64,000 nt of DNA from Erpobdella octoculata (Eukaryota; Annelida; Clitellata; Hirudinida; Erpobdellidae), in contig OZ022246.1 of assembly GCA_963978895.1 (NCBI GenBank), positions 15,934,549-15,998,548 of the forward strand. Direction: 5' to 3'. The stretch's first letter is position 1; every line of letters begins with the position of its first letter. Under the pieces are notes generated by a model. The model ran no database searches. It was not told where the DNA came from and was given only the letters and a program-made list of their open reading frames with translations. The position numbers were made by a program, and so were the translations under genes. Of this stretch, positions 55,147-64,000 are shown one piece after another.

Positions 55147-57647
55147 CTACTACTTGCTCGATTTCGGCTACAAATCGAAATGCAAAAGTTGAAGATCTTC
55201 TACAATTTCAGATTGTGCAGAAAGAACGAGAACTTAAAGAATTACAGGCAAGGTACGCAGAAGAAATGTCTACAACCACAGAAGACAACTTTGGTACAGA
55301 CGTCCATAAATTCCTCCAACTTGTCAACGAACACTTTACGAAATCCGAACGTGTGAAGGAAGTTAAAATTGTTAAAAAACTTTCTCGATTGTATGGAGGT
55401 CTGTTACTATTTAAACAAAATTGTACTACATACGTTAATTTGTCCGATTATAAATTGTCTGACGATGAATGTGACTTTTTAATGCTCGGTTATAATTATC
55501 ATTTACGTAAACCTTATGATCAACTACACAAACAAACCGAACTTGAAATATTGTACAATGATATCTTAAATTTAGAAGCCAAAAATAAAATTACTGTAAA
55601 ATCAACTTTGAAGCCTCTATTACTAGCTGAAGGTTATAAACATCGATGCTCAAATTTTAAGTCTACCTTACCTAAGAAGTTATTGAATGCTGCCTCTCAA
55701 CTACGTAAAAATACTCAGATAATTATTCGTAAAGCTGACAAATCACCTACGTACGTTATTTTAAATCGTGACAATTATTTTTCCAAACTCAATACAATTC
55801 TCTCTGACAGCTCTAAATTTCAAAAAGTGAAAGCTGATCCTACTGTTAAGATCAGATCTAAACTAAATAAGATCATTGCGACTCTTATTAAAAAGAAGAT
55901 AACAATTTTTTCTAAAATAATAGGTGACTATAAACCTGGTTATATTTACGGTAATGTTAAAATACATAAGAAAGATAACTCATTAAGACCTATTATTTCA
56001 CAATGTCCTGCTGTTACTTATAATGTTGCTAAAGAAATTAATAAAATTATTTCTCCTTATTGTCCTTCTCAATATAGTCTTAAATCTTCTTATGATTTTG
56101 TTGATCTTATTCATAGTAATGGAAGTTCTAATATAATTGCGTCTTTAGATGTTGAAAGTTTGTTTACCAACGTACCTGTTATAGACACTATAAATATAAT
56201 TTGTAAGTGTGTTTATTCACATCCTAGTATTCAACCTCCTCAAATCAGCCCTGAAGTCTTGAAAGAATTACTTTATATATGTACAAAGCAATCTCCTTTT
56301 TTATCACCTAATGGAGACTTATATGTACAAATTGACGGTGTAGCTATGGGGTCCCCGTTGGGCCCGACTTTCGCTAATTTTTATATGGGTGATCTTGAAG
56401 CACGTGTATTTGAAAATCACACCAAACCTTTTCTGTATTGCCGTTATGTTGATGATATATTTGTTTCAGTTGATAACTTAGAAGAACTATTTAAACTGAG
56501 AGATGCATTTGTAAAAAATTCTAAACTACAATTTACTTATGAACTTGCTAATAATAAACATCAAATTCCTTTTTTGGATACTTTAGTTACACGAAATGTA
56601 TCAAAACTATCTTGCCAGGTCTATACTAAACCCACAAACACAGGCAATTGTCTTAATTATAATAGCGATTGTCCTGAAAGATATAAACTAAATGTTATCA
56701 ATAATTATATTAATAGGGCCTATAAATTTTCCGAAACATGGTCTGATTTTCACCTTGAAATTCTACAAGTGAAACAACTTTTGATAAATAATAATTATTC
56801 TAATTCTATTGTTGATTCAACTATAAATAAATTTATGTCACGTATTACTGATAAAAAACATGTTTCAAAACCTAATACCAATAACTCATCAAGTTCTTGT
56901 ATAATTCCATTATATTATGCTAATCAGATGTCTAATAATTATAAAATAGATGAAAAAGTGTTGAAAAACATTGTGTATGATAATATTAAGGTTGTAAATA
57001 AAGATAATACACTCAGGTTACACATCTATTATAACAATGGAAAAACTCATAATCTTTTAATTAAAAATAGTGTAAATAATGTTTCTAGCCCTGTAGCACA
57101 AACCAACCTAGTGTACCAATTTTCGTGTCCGTTTCCACATGGTCAGGTGGAAAATTACATTGGTCATACTAGAACTACTCTGTCTCGTAGATTGACTATG
57201 CATTGTCAAAGTGGTGCCATATACCAACATATGTCAACACAACATTCAATCAAACCATCACATAAATTTCTAATTGATAACACCAGTATACTAATGAAAG
57301 AAAATCAACCCATTAAGTTAAAATTAAAAGAAGCTTTAGCTATTAATAAATGTAAGCCTTTAATTAATAAACAATGGTATTCTTTTGATTTAACTCTTAA
57401 ACTTTTTGGTTCTCTAAATAGTATTAAAACTAATAATAATAATAATAAATGTTTTAACTCATCTACAACTTCTGTTAAAAATATGCATGTTAATAGTGCC
57501 AATGTTTCTTCAGGTATTTCTTCGTTGAATGAATGTTTTGTACCAGACGTTTGTGTTTCAAAGGTTATAGATAATGTATGTGATTCTTCTTCCAGTCACG
57601 TCCTTGAAGTTGACTGTAATTCCGTTGTTAAAGGCTTTACTAACTGA
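55002..57647 (+). CDS. Penelope-like RT/GIY-YIG endonuclease, intact
   Basis: 881-aa frame. Start MEFVFENKLFLNRFRVLEKI with SAKCATFFNRVCLKEHIAPK, the conserved PLE N-terminal block. The RT region has KADKSPTYVILNRDNY, YGNVKIHKKDNSLRPIIS, ASLDVESLFTNVP, GVAMGSPLGPTFANFY and the catalytic YVDDIFV, then QIPFLDTLV. The C-terminus has a GIY-YIG nuclease: LVYQFSCPF...NYIGHTRTTLSRRLTMH. All catalytic residues seem present, with no stop or frameshift, so the element may be active. PLE RTs are related to telomerase and prime at nicks made by the GIY-YIG domain. Confidence 0.95.
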   Translation: MEFVFENKLFLNRFRVLEKIKNKIDSAKCATFFNRVCLKEHIAPKYSKTTTCSISATNRNAKVEDLLQFQIVQKERELKELQARYAEEMSTTTEDNFGTDVHKFLQLVNEHFTKSERVKEVKIVKKLSRLYGGLLLFKQNCTTYVNLSDYKLSDDECDFLMLGYNYHLRKPYDQLHKQTELEILYNDILNLEAKNKITVKSTLKPLLLAEGYKHRCSNFKSTLPKKLLNAASQLRKNTQIIIRKADKSPTYVILNRDNYFSKLNTILSDSSKFQKVKADPTVKIRSKLNKIIATLIKKKITIFSKIIGDYKPGYIYGNVKIHKKDNSLRPIISQCPAVTYNVAKEINKIISPYCPSQYSLKSSYDFVDLIHSNGSSNIIASLDVESLFTNVPVIDTINIICKCVYSHPSIQPPQISPEVLKELLYICTKQSPFLSPNGDLYVQIDGVAMGSPLGPTFANFYMGDLEARVFENHTKPFLYCRYVDDIFVSVDNLEELFKLRDAFVKNSKLQFTYELANNKHQIPFLDTLVTRNVSKLSCQVYTKPTNTGNCLNYNSDCPERYKLNVINNYINRAYKFSETWSDFHLEILQVKQLLINNNYSNSIVDSTINKFMSRITDKKHVSKPNTNNSSSSCIIPLYYANQMSNNYKIDEKVLKNIVYDNIKVVNKDNTLRLHIYYNNGKTHNLLIKNSVNNVSSPVAQTNLVYQFSCPFPHGQVENYIGHTRTTLSRRLTMHCQSGAIYQHMSTQHSIKPSHKFLIDNTSILMKENQPIKLKLKEALAINKCKPLINKQWYSFDLTLKLFGSLNSIKTNNNNNKCFNSSTTSVKNMHVNSANVSSGISSLNECFVPDVCVSKVIDNVCDSSSSHVLEVDCNSVVKGFTN

Positions 57648-57732
57648 TCTTAATTATTTAGTTATTACTGTTATTATTATAATTATTTTAATTTAAATAT
57701 TTTTTATGTTGTTACATTTTTATATAATGAAT

Positions 57733-58019
57733 TTAAATTTTATTTAAATTGTATTTTAATTCCTTTCAATTAGTTGTATCTTTTACCATTTAGTCACTGC
57801 ATTTTATTTTTAAAAAGTTAAACGGCTCTGATGATGGCAAAAAATTGCCGAAATAGATCTATTAGCCTATAAGATTATGGAGTTTGTGTTTGAGAATAAA
57901 TTATTTTTAAACCGATTTAGAGTATTGGAAAAAATTAAAAATAAAATCGATTCAGCCAAGTGCGCCACTTTTTTCAATCGAGTTTGCCTAAAAGAACATA
58001 TAGCGCCGAAGTATTCAAA

Positions 58020-58024
<5 letters not shown>
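57733..58024 (+). repeat. PLE P7 right pseudo-LTR
   Basis: Repeats the left pseudo-LTR including the hammerhead and the ORF beginning up to IAPKYSK. It passes through an A-run into (AT)n at 58028. Confidence 0.88.
57824..57867 (+). ncRNA. Hammerhead ribozyme motif, right pseudo-LTR of P7
   Basis: GGCT, CTGATGA, T, GGCAA/TTGCC, GAA, ATA/TAT around GATC, cleavage base T, AGCC. Every helix pairs perfectly. Confidence 0.8.

Positions 58025-58027
<3 letters not shown>

Positions 58028-58078
<51 letters not shown>
58028..58078. repeat. (AT)n microsatellite
   Basis: About 50 bp between PLE P7 and the tRNA-derived repeat units. Confidence 0.95.
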
Positions 58079-58079
<1 letters not shown>

Positions 58080-58858
58080 CGAAGTGAAACACTGCGTTGA
58101 AATGTTTCAAGAGCCTACAAATAGGATGACTAACTGTCACCACAAGTAACGCAAATATTTATAAGACTCTACTAGGAATCGAATCCACGTGTCTACGGCA
58201 ACACCGCCTCGCCTAAATGCAAGCGCTCTTACCAACTGAGCCACCGACCATCACCAAAAAATGATGGCTAGAAGTCTCAGTCTTTCGGAGCTACTTAACA
58301 TTAGACTACGACTATGATAGGCTCAGAACTCCTTACTTCGGCTCTACTCGACAGCTAGTCTGCTGCCAGATAGGTAATTTTTTGCGAAGTGAAACACTGC
58401 GTTGAAATGTTTCAAGAGCCTACAAATAGGATGACTAACTGTCACCACATGTAACGCAAATATTTATAAAACTCTACTAGGAATCGAACCCACGTGTCTA
58501 CGGCAACACCGCCTCGCCTAAATGCAAGCGCTCTTACCAACTGAGCCACCGACCATCACCAAAAAATGATGGCTAGAAGTCTAAGTCTTTTGGAGCAACT
58601 TAACATTAGACTACGACTATGATAGGCTCAGAACTCCTTACTTCGGCTCGACTCGACAGCTAGTCTGCTGCCAGATAGGTAATTTTTTGCGAAGTGAAAC
58701 ACTGCGTTGAAATGTTTCAAGAGCCTACAAATAGGATGACTAACTGTCATAACAAGTAAAGCAAATAATTATAAGACTCACTAGGAATCAAACCCACGTG
58801 TCTACGGCAACACCGCCTCGCCTAAATGCAAGCGCTCTTACCAACTGAGCCACCGACC
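58079..58858 (-). repeat. 305-bp tRNA-derived SINE in tandem (2.5 units)
   Basis: Units start at 58079, 58384 and 58689, exactly 305 bp apart and almost identical. Each has on the minus strand a tRNA-like head with A box GGCTCAGTTGGTAAGAGCGC and B box GGGTTCGATTCC (58172-58249, 58477-58554, 58781-58858). The distance between the boxes is long, as in class II tRNAs. The rest of the unit is an unrelated tail. The third unit is cut after the tRNA head. Confidence 0.85.
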
Positions 58859-59300
58859 ATCGGCAACACCGCCTCGCATCATGCCAACTACCTTACCATC
58901 TGCGCCACTTTTGCCGATCCGACAGTCGTGGGTTCGAGTCGGAAGTTGAGACATTTATATTTGCGTTATTTCGTGGTGGATTGTAAGCCATCCAAGTTTC
59001 TGATATATGTGGCTCGTAAAAACATATCAACGCTATGTTTCCTTATAATATATATCATAAAACATATATCTTCGATAGCTATTAAATTAGCTAGTGACGG
59101 AATGTAAGCCGTACAACTTATATATACTATCGAGCATTGATTCGTACCCATTCATAGTCGAGTGTTGTGTTCAACATACTTCAACAAAAGCGCTTAACAA
59201 CCACTGTTTTGTGGCGGTGCAAATGGCGCAGATGGTAAGGTAGTTGGCATGATGTGAGGCGGTGTTGCCGATCCGACAGTCGTGGGTTCAAGTCTCGTCG
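58859..59300. repeat. Second tRNA-like repeat, inverted pair
   Basis: 59222-59296 reads on the plus strand GGCGCAGATGGTAAGGTAGT...GTGGGTTCAAGTCTC, with A- and B-box-like sequences. 58861-58905 is the reverse complement of its first half, while 58912-58945 is a direct copy of its second half. The pair therefore encloses about 280 bp. It shares GCGAGGCGGTGTTGCCG with the 305-bp unit. Confidence 0.7.
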
Positions 59301-60687
59301 ATTAATGTTTATACAATATCCGTCTTGCCCCTTCCAAAAAATTAGCGGATATTGGAAAGCATCGTATGAACGGTGTGTGTCCGCAATGAACTCCAGATTA
59401 TCATTATTTCTTCGAATCACGATTTTTCGTTTAGATGTACAATCGCCAACTATGATTCCAGCAACGTCATCAACAACAGGTGCATTGAATATTCGTATGT
59501 GCTCTCTATCTGGTGTTTTATCAGGATTGATGACAATAGCGTGATTGTCACTTTCTAATTTGTGCATGTGTGATTTGAAGAGTTTTATTAATTCATTGTG
59601 CTCGTTCAATAGAACGTCCAACTCGCTGACAATGTGCCTGGCATAAGGTGAAGTGAGGTTATTATAGTCGCAAGGTGCAACCACGCGATTGGTGAGTGCG
59701 CGTTCACCGCCCATGAAGTAGATTTGCAAAAATTGATGTGGTTCGTTAGGCATTGATATGAGCCCACTTGGTGATACACTTGGCCTTTAATCTTGAATGT
59801 TGAATAGTATTGTTGGCCATTTGCTGCATTATTGTGAACTATTTCTGTTGCACCGATTGATGTCATTTGGAAACATGAATTGATTGTGCGAATGGACTTC
59901 AGAAACAGGTTTGAATCTTGATGTATACCGATAAGTAAGCCGTTCAATGGTTCAGGTGGTGTTGCAATTATTGGTAGTAGCCCTTTTTTTGATACGCAAC
60001 ACATCCCAGCTGACTTATTTTTGAACTTAAGCGCATGGCAATGGGAACATTTCTTGTCCATAGCAATGAGCCCACTTGGTGATACACTTGGCTTTTAATC
60101 TTGAATGTTGAATAGTATTGTTGGCCATTTGCTGCATTATTGTGAACTATTTCTGTTGCACCGATTGATGTCATTTGGAAACATGAATTGAATGTGCGAA
60201 TGGACTTCAGAAACAGATTTTAATCTCGATGTATACCGATAAGTAAGCCGTTCAATAGTTCAGGCGGTGTTTCAATTTTTGGTAGTTGCACTTTTTCTGA
60301 TACGCAACACATCCCAGCTGACTTATTTTTGAACTTAAGCGCATGGCAATGGGAACATTTCTTGTCCATAGCACCAATCGTCACTTTCGAATGAGAGTAA
60401 TATTTAAGATCCGGTTCATACTGAAATGCCAGACGAAGAAATGAATCAGATAAGAAATCTCGATATAGTTGCTGGTTTTGTCGATCGCCTGCTCTACGTG
60501 TGTTAACTACCAACCGGCGAGCTTGTCTGTTCCAATTGTCGTTGTTGATTTCGTTCAGCTCGTGCTTCTTGTGATTTGAATTATGTTGTAGGATTTGTTT
60601 GTCTGTTCTTTGAGTTCTTCTATTTCGGATGTTTTTAGCATTATTGGTTCTACAATCCAAATTGGCTCCATGGCGTCTTGCTGGCAT
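59293..60687 (-). pseudogene. Helitron Rep/helicase, N-terminal part, broken
   Basis: Minus strand. Frame 60687-60220 opens MPARRHGANLDC and leads into KKCSHCHALKFKNKSAGMCC, the zinc-containing start of animal Helitron proteins. 60061-59606 and 59753-59293 continue through the Helitron_like_N region (LYFMGGERALTNRV, YAREIVSELD-type sequence, RIFNAPVVDDVAGI, YDAFQYPLIFWKGQDGY). The Rep HUH and PIF1-like helicase domains that should follow are missing; the tRNA-like repeat starts instead. A tandem duplication of about 308 bp (59759-60066 and 60067-60373) breaks the frame. Confidence 0.85.
59759..60373 (-). repeat. 308-bp tandem duplication inside the Helitron gene
   Basis: The segment starting TGAGCCCACTTGGTGATACA occurs twice in direct orientation with about a dozen base differences. 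The differences show the duplication is not an immediate assembly artefact. Confidence 0.85.
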
Positions 60688-60762
60688 TGTTCACCGTAAA
60701 TCACGCACTGAGTATAATAGTAATAGCAAAAACTAATTAATTTCTAACATAAAAACGCAATG
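60688..60762. other. Sequence upstream of the Helitron ORF
   Basis: Non-coding. It includes ATAAAAACGCAATGAT, which recurs at 61845 and 63175 as the start of the tandem units. Confidence 0.5.
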
Positions 60763-60910
60763 ATTTATGTATTATGTATTATGTATTATGTATTATGTAT
60801 TATGTATTATGTATTATGTATTATGTATTATGTATTATGTATTATGTATTATGTATTATGTATTATGTATTATGTATTATGTATTATGTATTATGTATTA
60901 TGTATGTATT
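60763..60910 (+). repeat. (ATGTATT)n heptamer microsatellite
   Basis: About 20 units of a 7-bp repeat. Shorter versions sit at the same place in the next two tandem units (61855, 63186). Confidence 0.96.
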
Positions 60911-62585
60911 ATGTCACCCGATTAGCATCTGCGGGTCTGAAAAAACTCACGTTGATAGATTATGAGACGCTGAACACGGTTTGTTAAGGCACTTTTTTGT
61001 TAAAACGTTTAAATAAAAATGTTATTAGCCGCGAAAGTTTAACGCTTTGCGGATATATATAATGCATAGTACGTCATCGCTGAATATAAACAAGTTGAAA
61101 ATAAATAAATCACCGAAGTAGTAGTCGGCGGGTTTTTCCCAATTTTAAACAAGTTGTAAATTATTATTAACGACAATTTACTATTTTGCAATTATTATTC
61201 CTCTTATTTTAATTATTTATAATATTATTAATAACGAAGATTAACTATTTTGCTAATATTATTCCTATTATTGGAAAGTTCGACAATTTACTATTTTGCA
61301 ATTATTATTCCTTTTATTTTAATTTTTTATAATATTATTATTAACGAAGATTAACTATTTTGCTAATATTATTCCTATTATTAGAAAGTTCGACGCTTTC
61401 GCTTTGTTATTATTAACGAAGATTAACTAATTTGCTAATATTATTCCTATTATTGGAAAGTTGACGCTTTGCGGATACATTTAATGAAATTATTATTAAC
61501 GACATTTTACAATTTTGCAATTATTATTCCTCTTATTTTAATTATTAATAATATTATTATTTAGGAAAACTAACTAATTTGCTAATATTATTCCTATTAT
61601 TGGAAAGTTCGACGCTTTGCGGATATATTTTGAGCATACGTCAAAACTCAAAATAAACAAGTTGAAAATAAATAAATCACCGGTGGGTTTTCTCAATATC
61701 ATCCAAATCATCAGCTACTGGCAAAAATAGTCACACGCTTCGCTGTAAATTTATTACTATAATAGCGCATTGGTGTTGTTTTTGAGCTTAGAGTGCTATT
61801 TGAGTGCGACTACCTTTACTGCTGGTTCCCTACTATAAAAGCGCAATGATGTATTATGTATGTATTATGTATGTCACCCGATTAGCATCTGCAGGTCTGA
61901 AAAATCTCACGTTGATAGATTATGAGACGCTGAACAAGGTTTGTTAGGGCACTTTTTTGATAAAATGTTTAAATAAAAAGTTATTAGCCGCGAAAGTTTA
62001 ACGCTATGCGGATATATATATATATATAATGCATCGTACGTCATCTTTTAATATAAACAAGTTGAAAATAAATAAATCCCCGAAGTAGTAGTCGGCGGGT
62101 TTTCCCCAATTTTAAACAAATTGTAAATTATTATTAACGACTATATACTATTTTGCAATTATTATTCTTCTTATTTTAATTATTAATTATATTATTAATA
62201 ACGAAAATTAACTAATTTGCTAATATTATTCCTAATATTGGAAAGTTTTACGCTTTGCGGATATATTTAGTGAAATTATTATTAACGACATTTTACTATT
62301 TTGCAATTATTATTCCTTTTAATTTAATTATTAATAATATTACTATTAACAAAGATTAACTATTTTGCTAATATTATTCATATTAATGGAAAGTTTGACG
62401 CTTTGCGGATATATTTATTTTAATTATTAATAATATTATTACTTAAGAAAATTAACTAATTTGCTAATACTATTCCTATTGTTGGAAAGTTAGACGCTTT
62501 GCGGATATATTTTGAGCATACGTCATAACTCAATATATACAAGTTGAAAATAAATAAATCACATCGGCGGGTTTTCCCAATATCA

Positions 62586-62945
62586 GCCATTGAAGGTTGG
62601 GTTTTTTTGTAGGCTGTTTTTTTCATTATCAGCCATTAAAGGTTGGGTTTCTTCTTAGGATTTGTTTTCACTATCACCCAAAATATGTTGTTTTTTTCGT
62701 AGGCTGTTTTTTTCGATACTATCCATTAAATATTGTGTTTTTCGTAGGCGGTTTTTTCACTATCACCCATTAAATGTTGTTTTTTTCGTAGGCTGTTTTT
62801 TCCGATCAAATGCAATGAATATTGTGTTTTTCGTAGTCGGTTTTTCCACTATCACACAATAAATGTGGTTTTTTTGTAGGCTATTTTTTGCAATATAGCC
62901 CGTTTAAGGTTTTTTCGTAGGCATTTTTTCCAAAATTATCCAATC
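62586..62945 (+). repeat. About 50-bp minisatellite inside unit 2
   Basis: Around seven imperfect units of TTTTTCGTAGGCTGTTTTTT followed by CACTATCACCCATTAAAT.TTG. Unique to the second large unit, which explains part of its greater length. Confidence 0.85.
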
Positions 62946-64000
62946 AAATAGAAGACCATTTTAAAATGTTTTCAAGTTAAAAATCATCTGCTACTGGCTG
63001 ACATAGTCACATGCTTCGCTTGCGAAGCTTGCGTAAAGTTATTACTATATTAGCGCTTTGGTGTTGTTTTTGAGCTTAGAGTGCGATTTAAGTGCGACTA
63101 CCTTTATTATTAATATGTACAAACTCACACGCATTGCGCGCGAAGCGTGCGTCAAGTGCTGGTCCCTACTATAAAAGCGCAATGATGTATGTATTATGTC
63201 ACCCGATTAGCATCTGCAGGACTGAAAAAACTCAAGTTGATAGATTATGAGACGCTGAACACGGTTTGTTAGGGCACTTTTTTGTTAAAATGTTTAAATA
63301 AAAAGTTATAATCCGCGAAAGTTTAACGCTTTGCGGATATATATAATGCATCGTACGTCATCACTCAGTATAAACAAGTTGAAAATAAATAAATCTCCGA
63401 AGTACGCCGGCGGGTTCTCCCAATAATTTTGAGCGTACCAGCACTTGACTATTTTGCTAATATAATTCATATTAATGGAAAAATCGACGCTTTGCGGATA
63501 TATTTAATGAAATTATTATTAACGACATTTTTTTAATCTTTAATTATTATTCCTCTTATTTTAATTATTAATAATATTATTAATTACGAAAATTAACTAA
63601 TTTGCTAATATTATTCCAATTATTGGAAAATTCTACGCTTTGCGGATTTATTTAATGAAATTATTATTAACGACACTTTACTATTTTGGAATTATTATTC
63701 CTCTTAATACATTTAATGAAATTATTATTAACGACATTTTACTATTTTGCAATTATTATTCCTCTTATTATAGTAATTGCTAATTAATAATAATTTCATT
63801 AAGTGTTTCCGCAAATCGTCGTACTTTCCAATAATAGAAATAATATTTAAAAATTAGTTAATTTTCGTAAATAATATTATTATTAATAACATTTTACTAT
63901 TTTGCAATTATTATTCCTCTTATTGTAATAATTGCTAATATTATTCCTATTATTGGAAAGTTCGACGCTTTGCGGATATATTTTGAGCATACGTCATAAC

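Larger units (their letters stand above)
54517..58027 (+). mobile_element. PLE P7, near-complete, with direct pseudo-LTRs and an inverted 5' tail
   Basis: Order: 54517-54847 inverted copy of the element's own 3' tail (reverse complement of about 57466-57780, plus a deleted pseudo-LTR end); left pseudo-LTR 54855-55146; ORF 55002-57647; right pseudo-LTR 57733-58024, about 292 bp and nearly identical to the left one. Both outer ends meet (AT)n. A partly inverted 5' tail is a known Penelope trait. The best-preserved element of this class here. Confidence 0.92.
60741..64000 (+). repeat. Kilobase-scale tandem repeat (satellite-like), three units
   Basis: Units begin near 60741, 61838 and 63169 with TATAAAAGCGCAATGATGTA. 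The heptamer run follows, then CACCCGATTAGCATCTGC, GATAGATTATGAGACGCTGA and GAAAGTTTAACGCT.TGCGG. Each unit contains variable numbers of a 90-130-bp subunit (TTAACGACA.TTTACTATTTTG; TATTGGAAAGTTCGACGCTT). Unit lengths are about 1.10 and 1.33 kb; the third continues past the window. It starts at the 5' side of the Helitron gene and so may derive from a Helitron. Confidence 0.85.

Noticed and set aside
57824..57867. The CTGATGATGGCAAAAAATTG hairpin as a terminator or tRNA fragment
   Set aside because: The full hammerhead core with three helices explains it better, and it recurs in all PLE pseudo-LTRs.
58172..58249. Functional tRNA genes in the 305-bp units and at 1925-1990
   Set aside because: A and B boxes are good but the arms do not form a clean cloverleaf and the heads are attached to repeat tails in tandem, as in SINEs.
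58079..58858. Three regularly spaced repeats as a CRISPR array
   Set aside because: The period is 305 bp with the whole unit repeated, and the units contain Pol III promoter boxes; the genome is animal.

Overview
The window is eukaryotic and almost certainly from an invertebrate animal. It is very AT-rich, packed with (AT)n and (ACAT)n microsatellites, and nearly every coding stretch belongs to a transposable element. The one clear host gene is a single-exon bHLH factor of the NHLH/HEN family (39068-39766), a metazoan developmental regulator. Co-occurrence of Penelope-like elements with hammerhead ribozymes, an RLE-type non-LTR element, a gypsy element with a SCAN-like Gag, copia, hAT, P-element-like and Helitron sequences fits a cnidarian, mollusc or similar genome. 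Sequence alone does not let me name the species.

Layout. 1-9540: the 3' end of a Penelope-like element (PLE), a tRNA-like SINE, a LINE with an inverted 5' part, then a second PLE fragment split by a three-LTR gypsy array with matching 5-bp target duplications. 9541-11686: an (AT)n-bounded PLE fragment carrying a nested 1.36-kb hAT-like element rich in TTCGGG repeats. 11687-15216: a deleted copia element. 15720-16690: a decayed P-element-like transposase fragment. 16880-20755: almost 4 kb of degenerate decamer TTTTAATTAA repeat. 21343-45036: non-autonomous Helitrons containing (ACAT)n, with copies of one RLE (R2-like) retrotransposon family inserted in the arrays, all in one orientation; a decayed LINE is nested in one copy. 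The NHLH gene sits between copies D and E. 45037-49980: unassigned sequence, Helitron ends and PLE remnants. 49979-58078: two PLEs bounded by (AT)n on both sides. The first is interrupted by a P-like transposon with a spliced THAP gene; the second has an intact 881-aa ORF and direct pseudo-LTRs. 58077-64000: tandem tRNA-derived SINE units, a broken Helitron Rep/helicase gene and a satellite-like tandem region.

The unifying theme is microsatellites as landing sites. PLE ends lie flush with (AT)n, and the ends of the RLE element lie flush with (ACAT)n. The (ACAT)n arrays are also an internal component of the local Helitrons, so one mobile element appears to supply the target of another. Eight hammerhead-like motifs occur, one at each PLE pseudo-LTR; in all eight the core is followed by an extra U before helix II.
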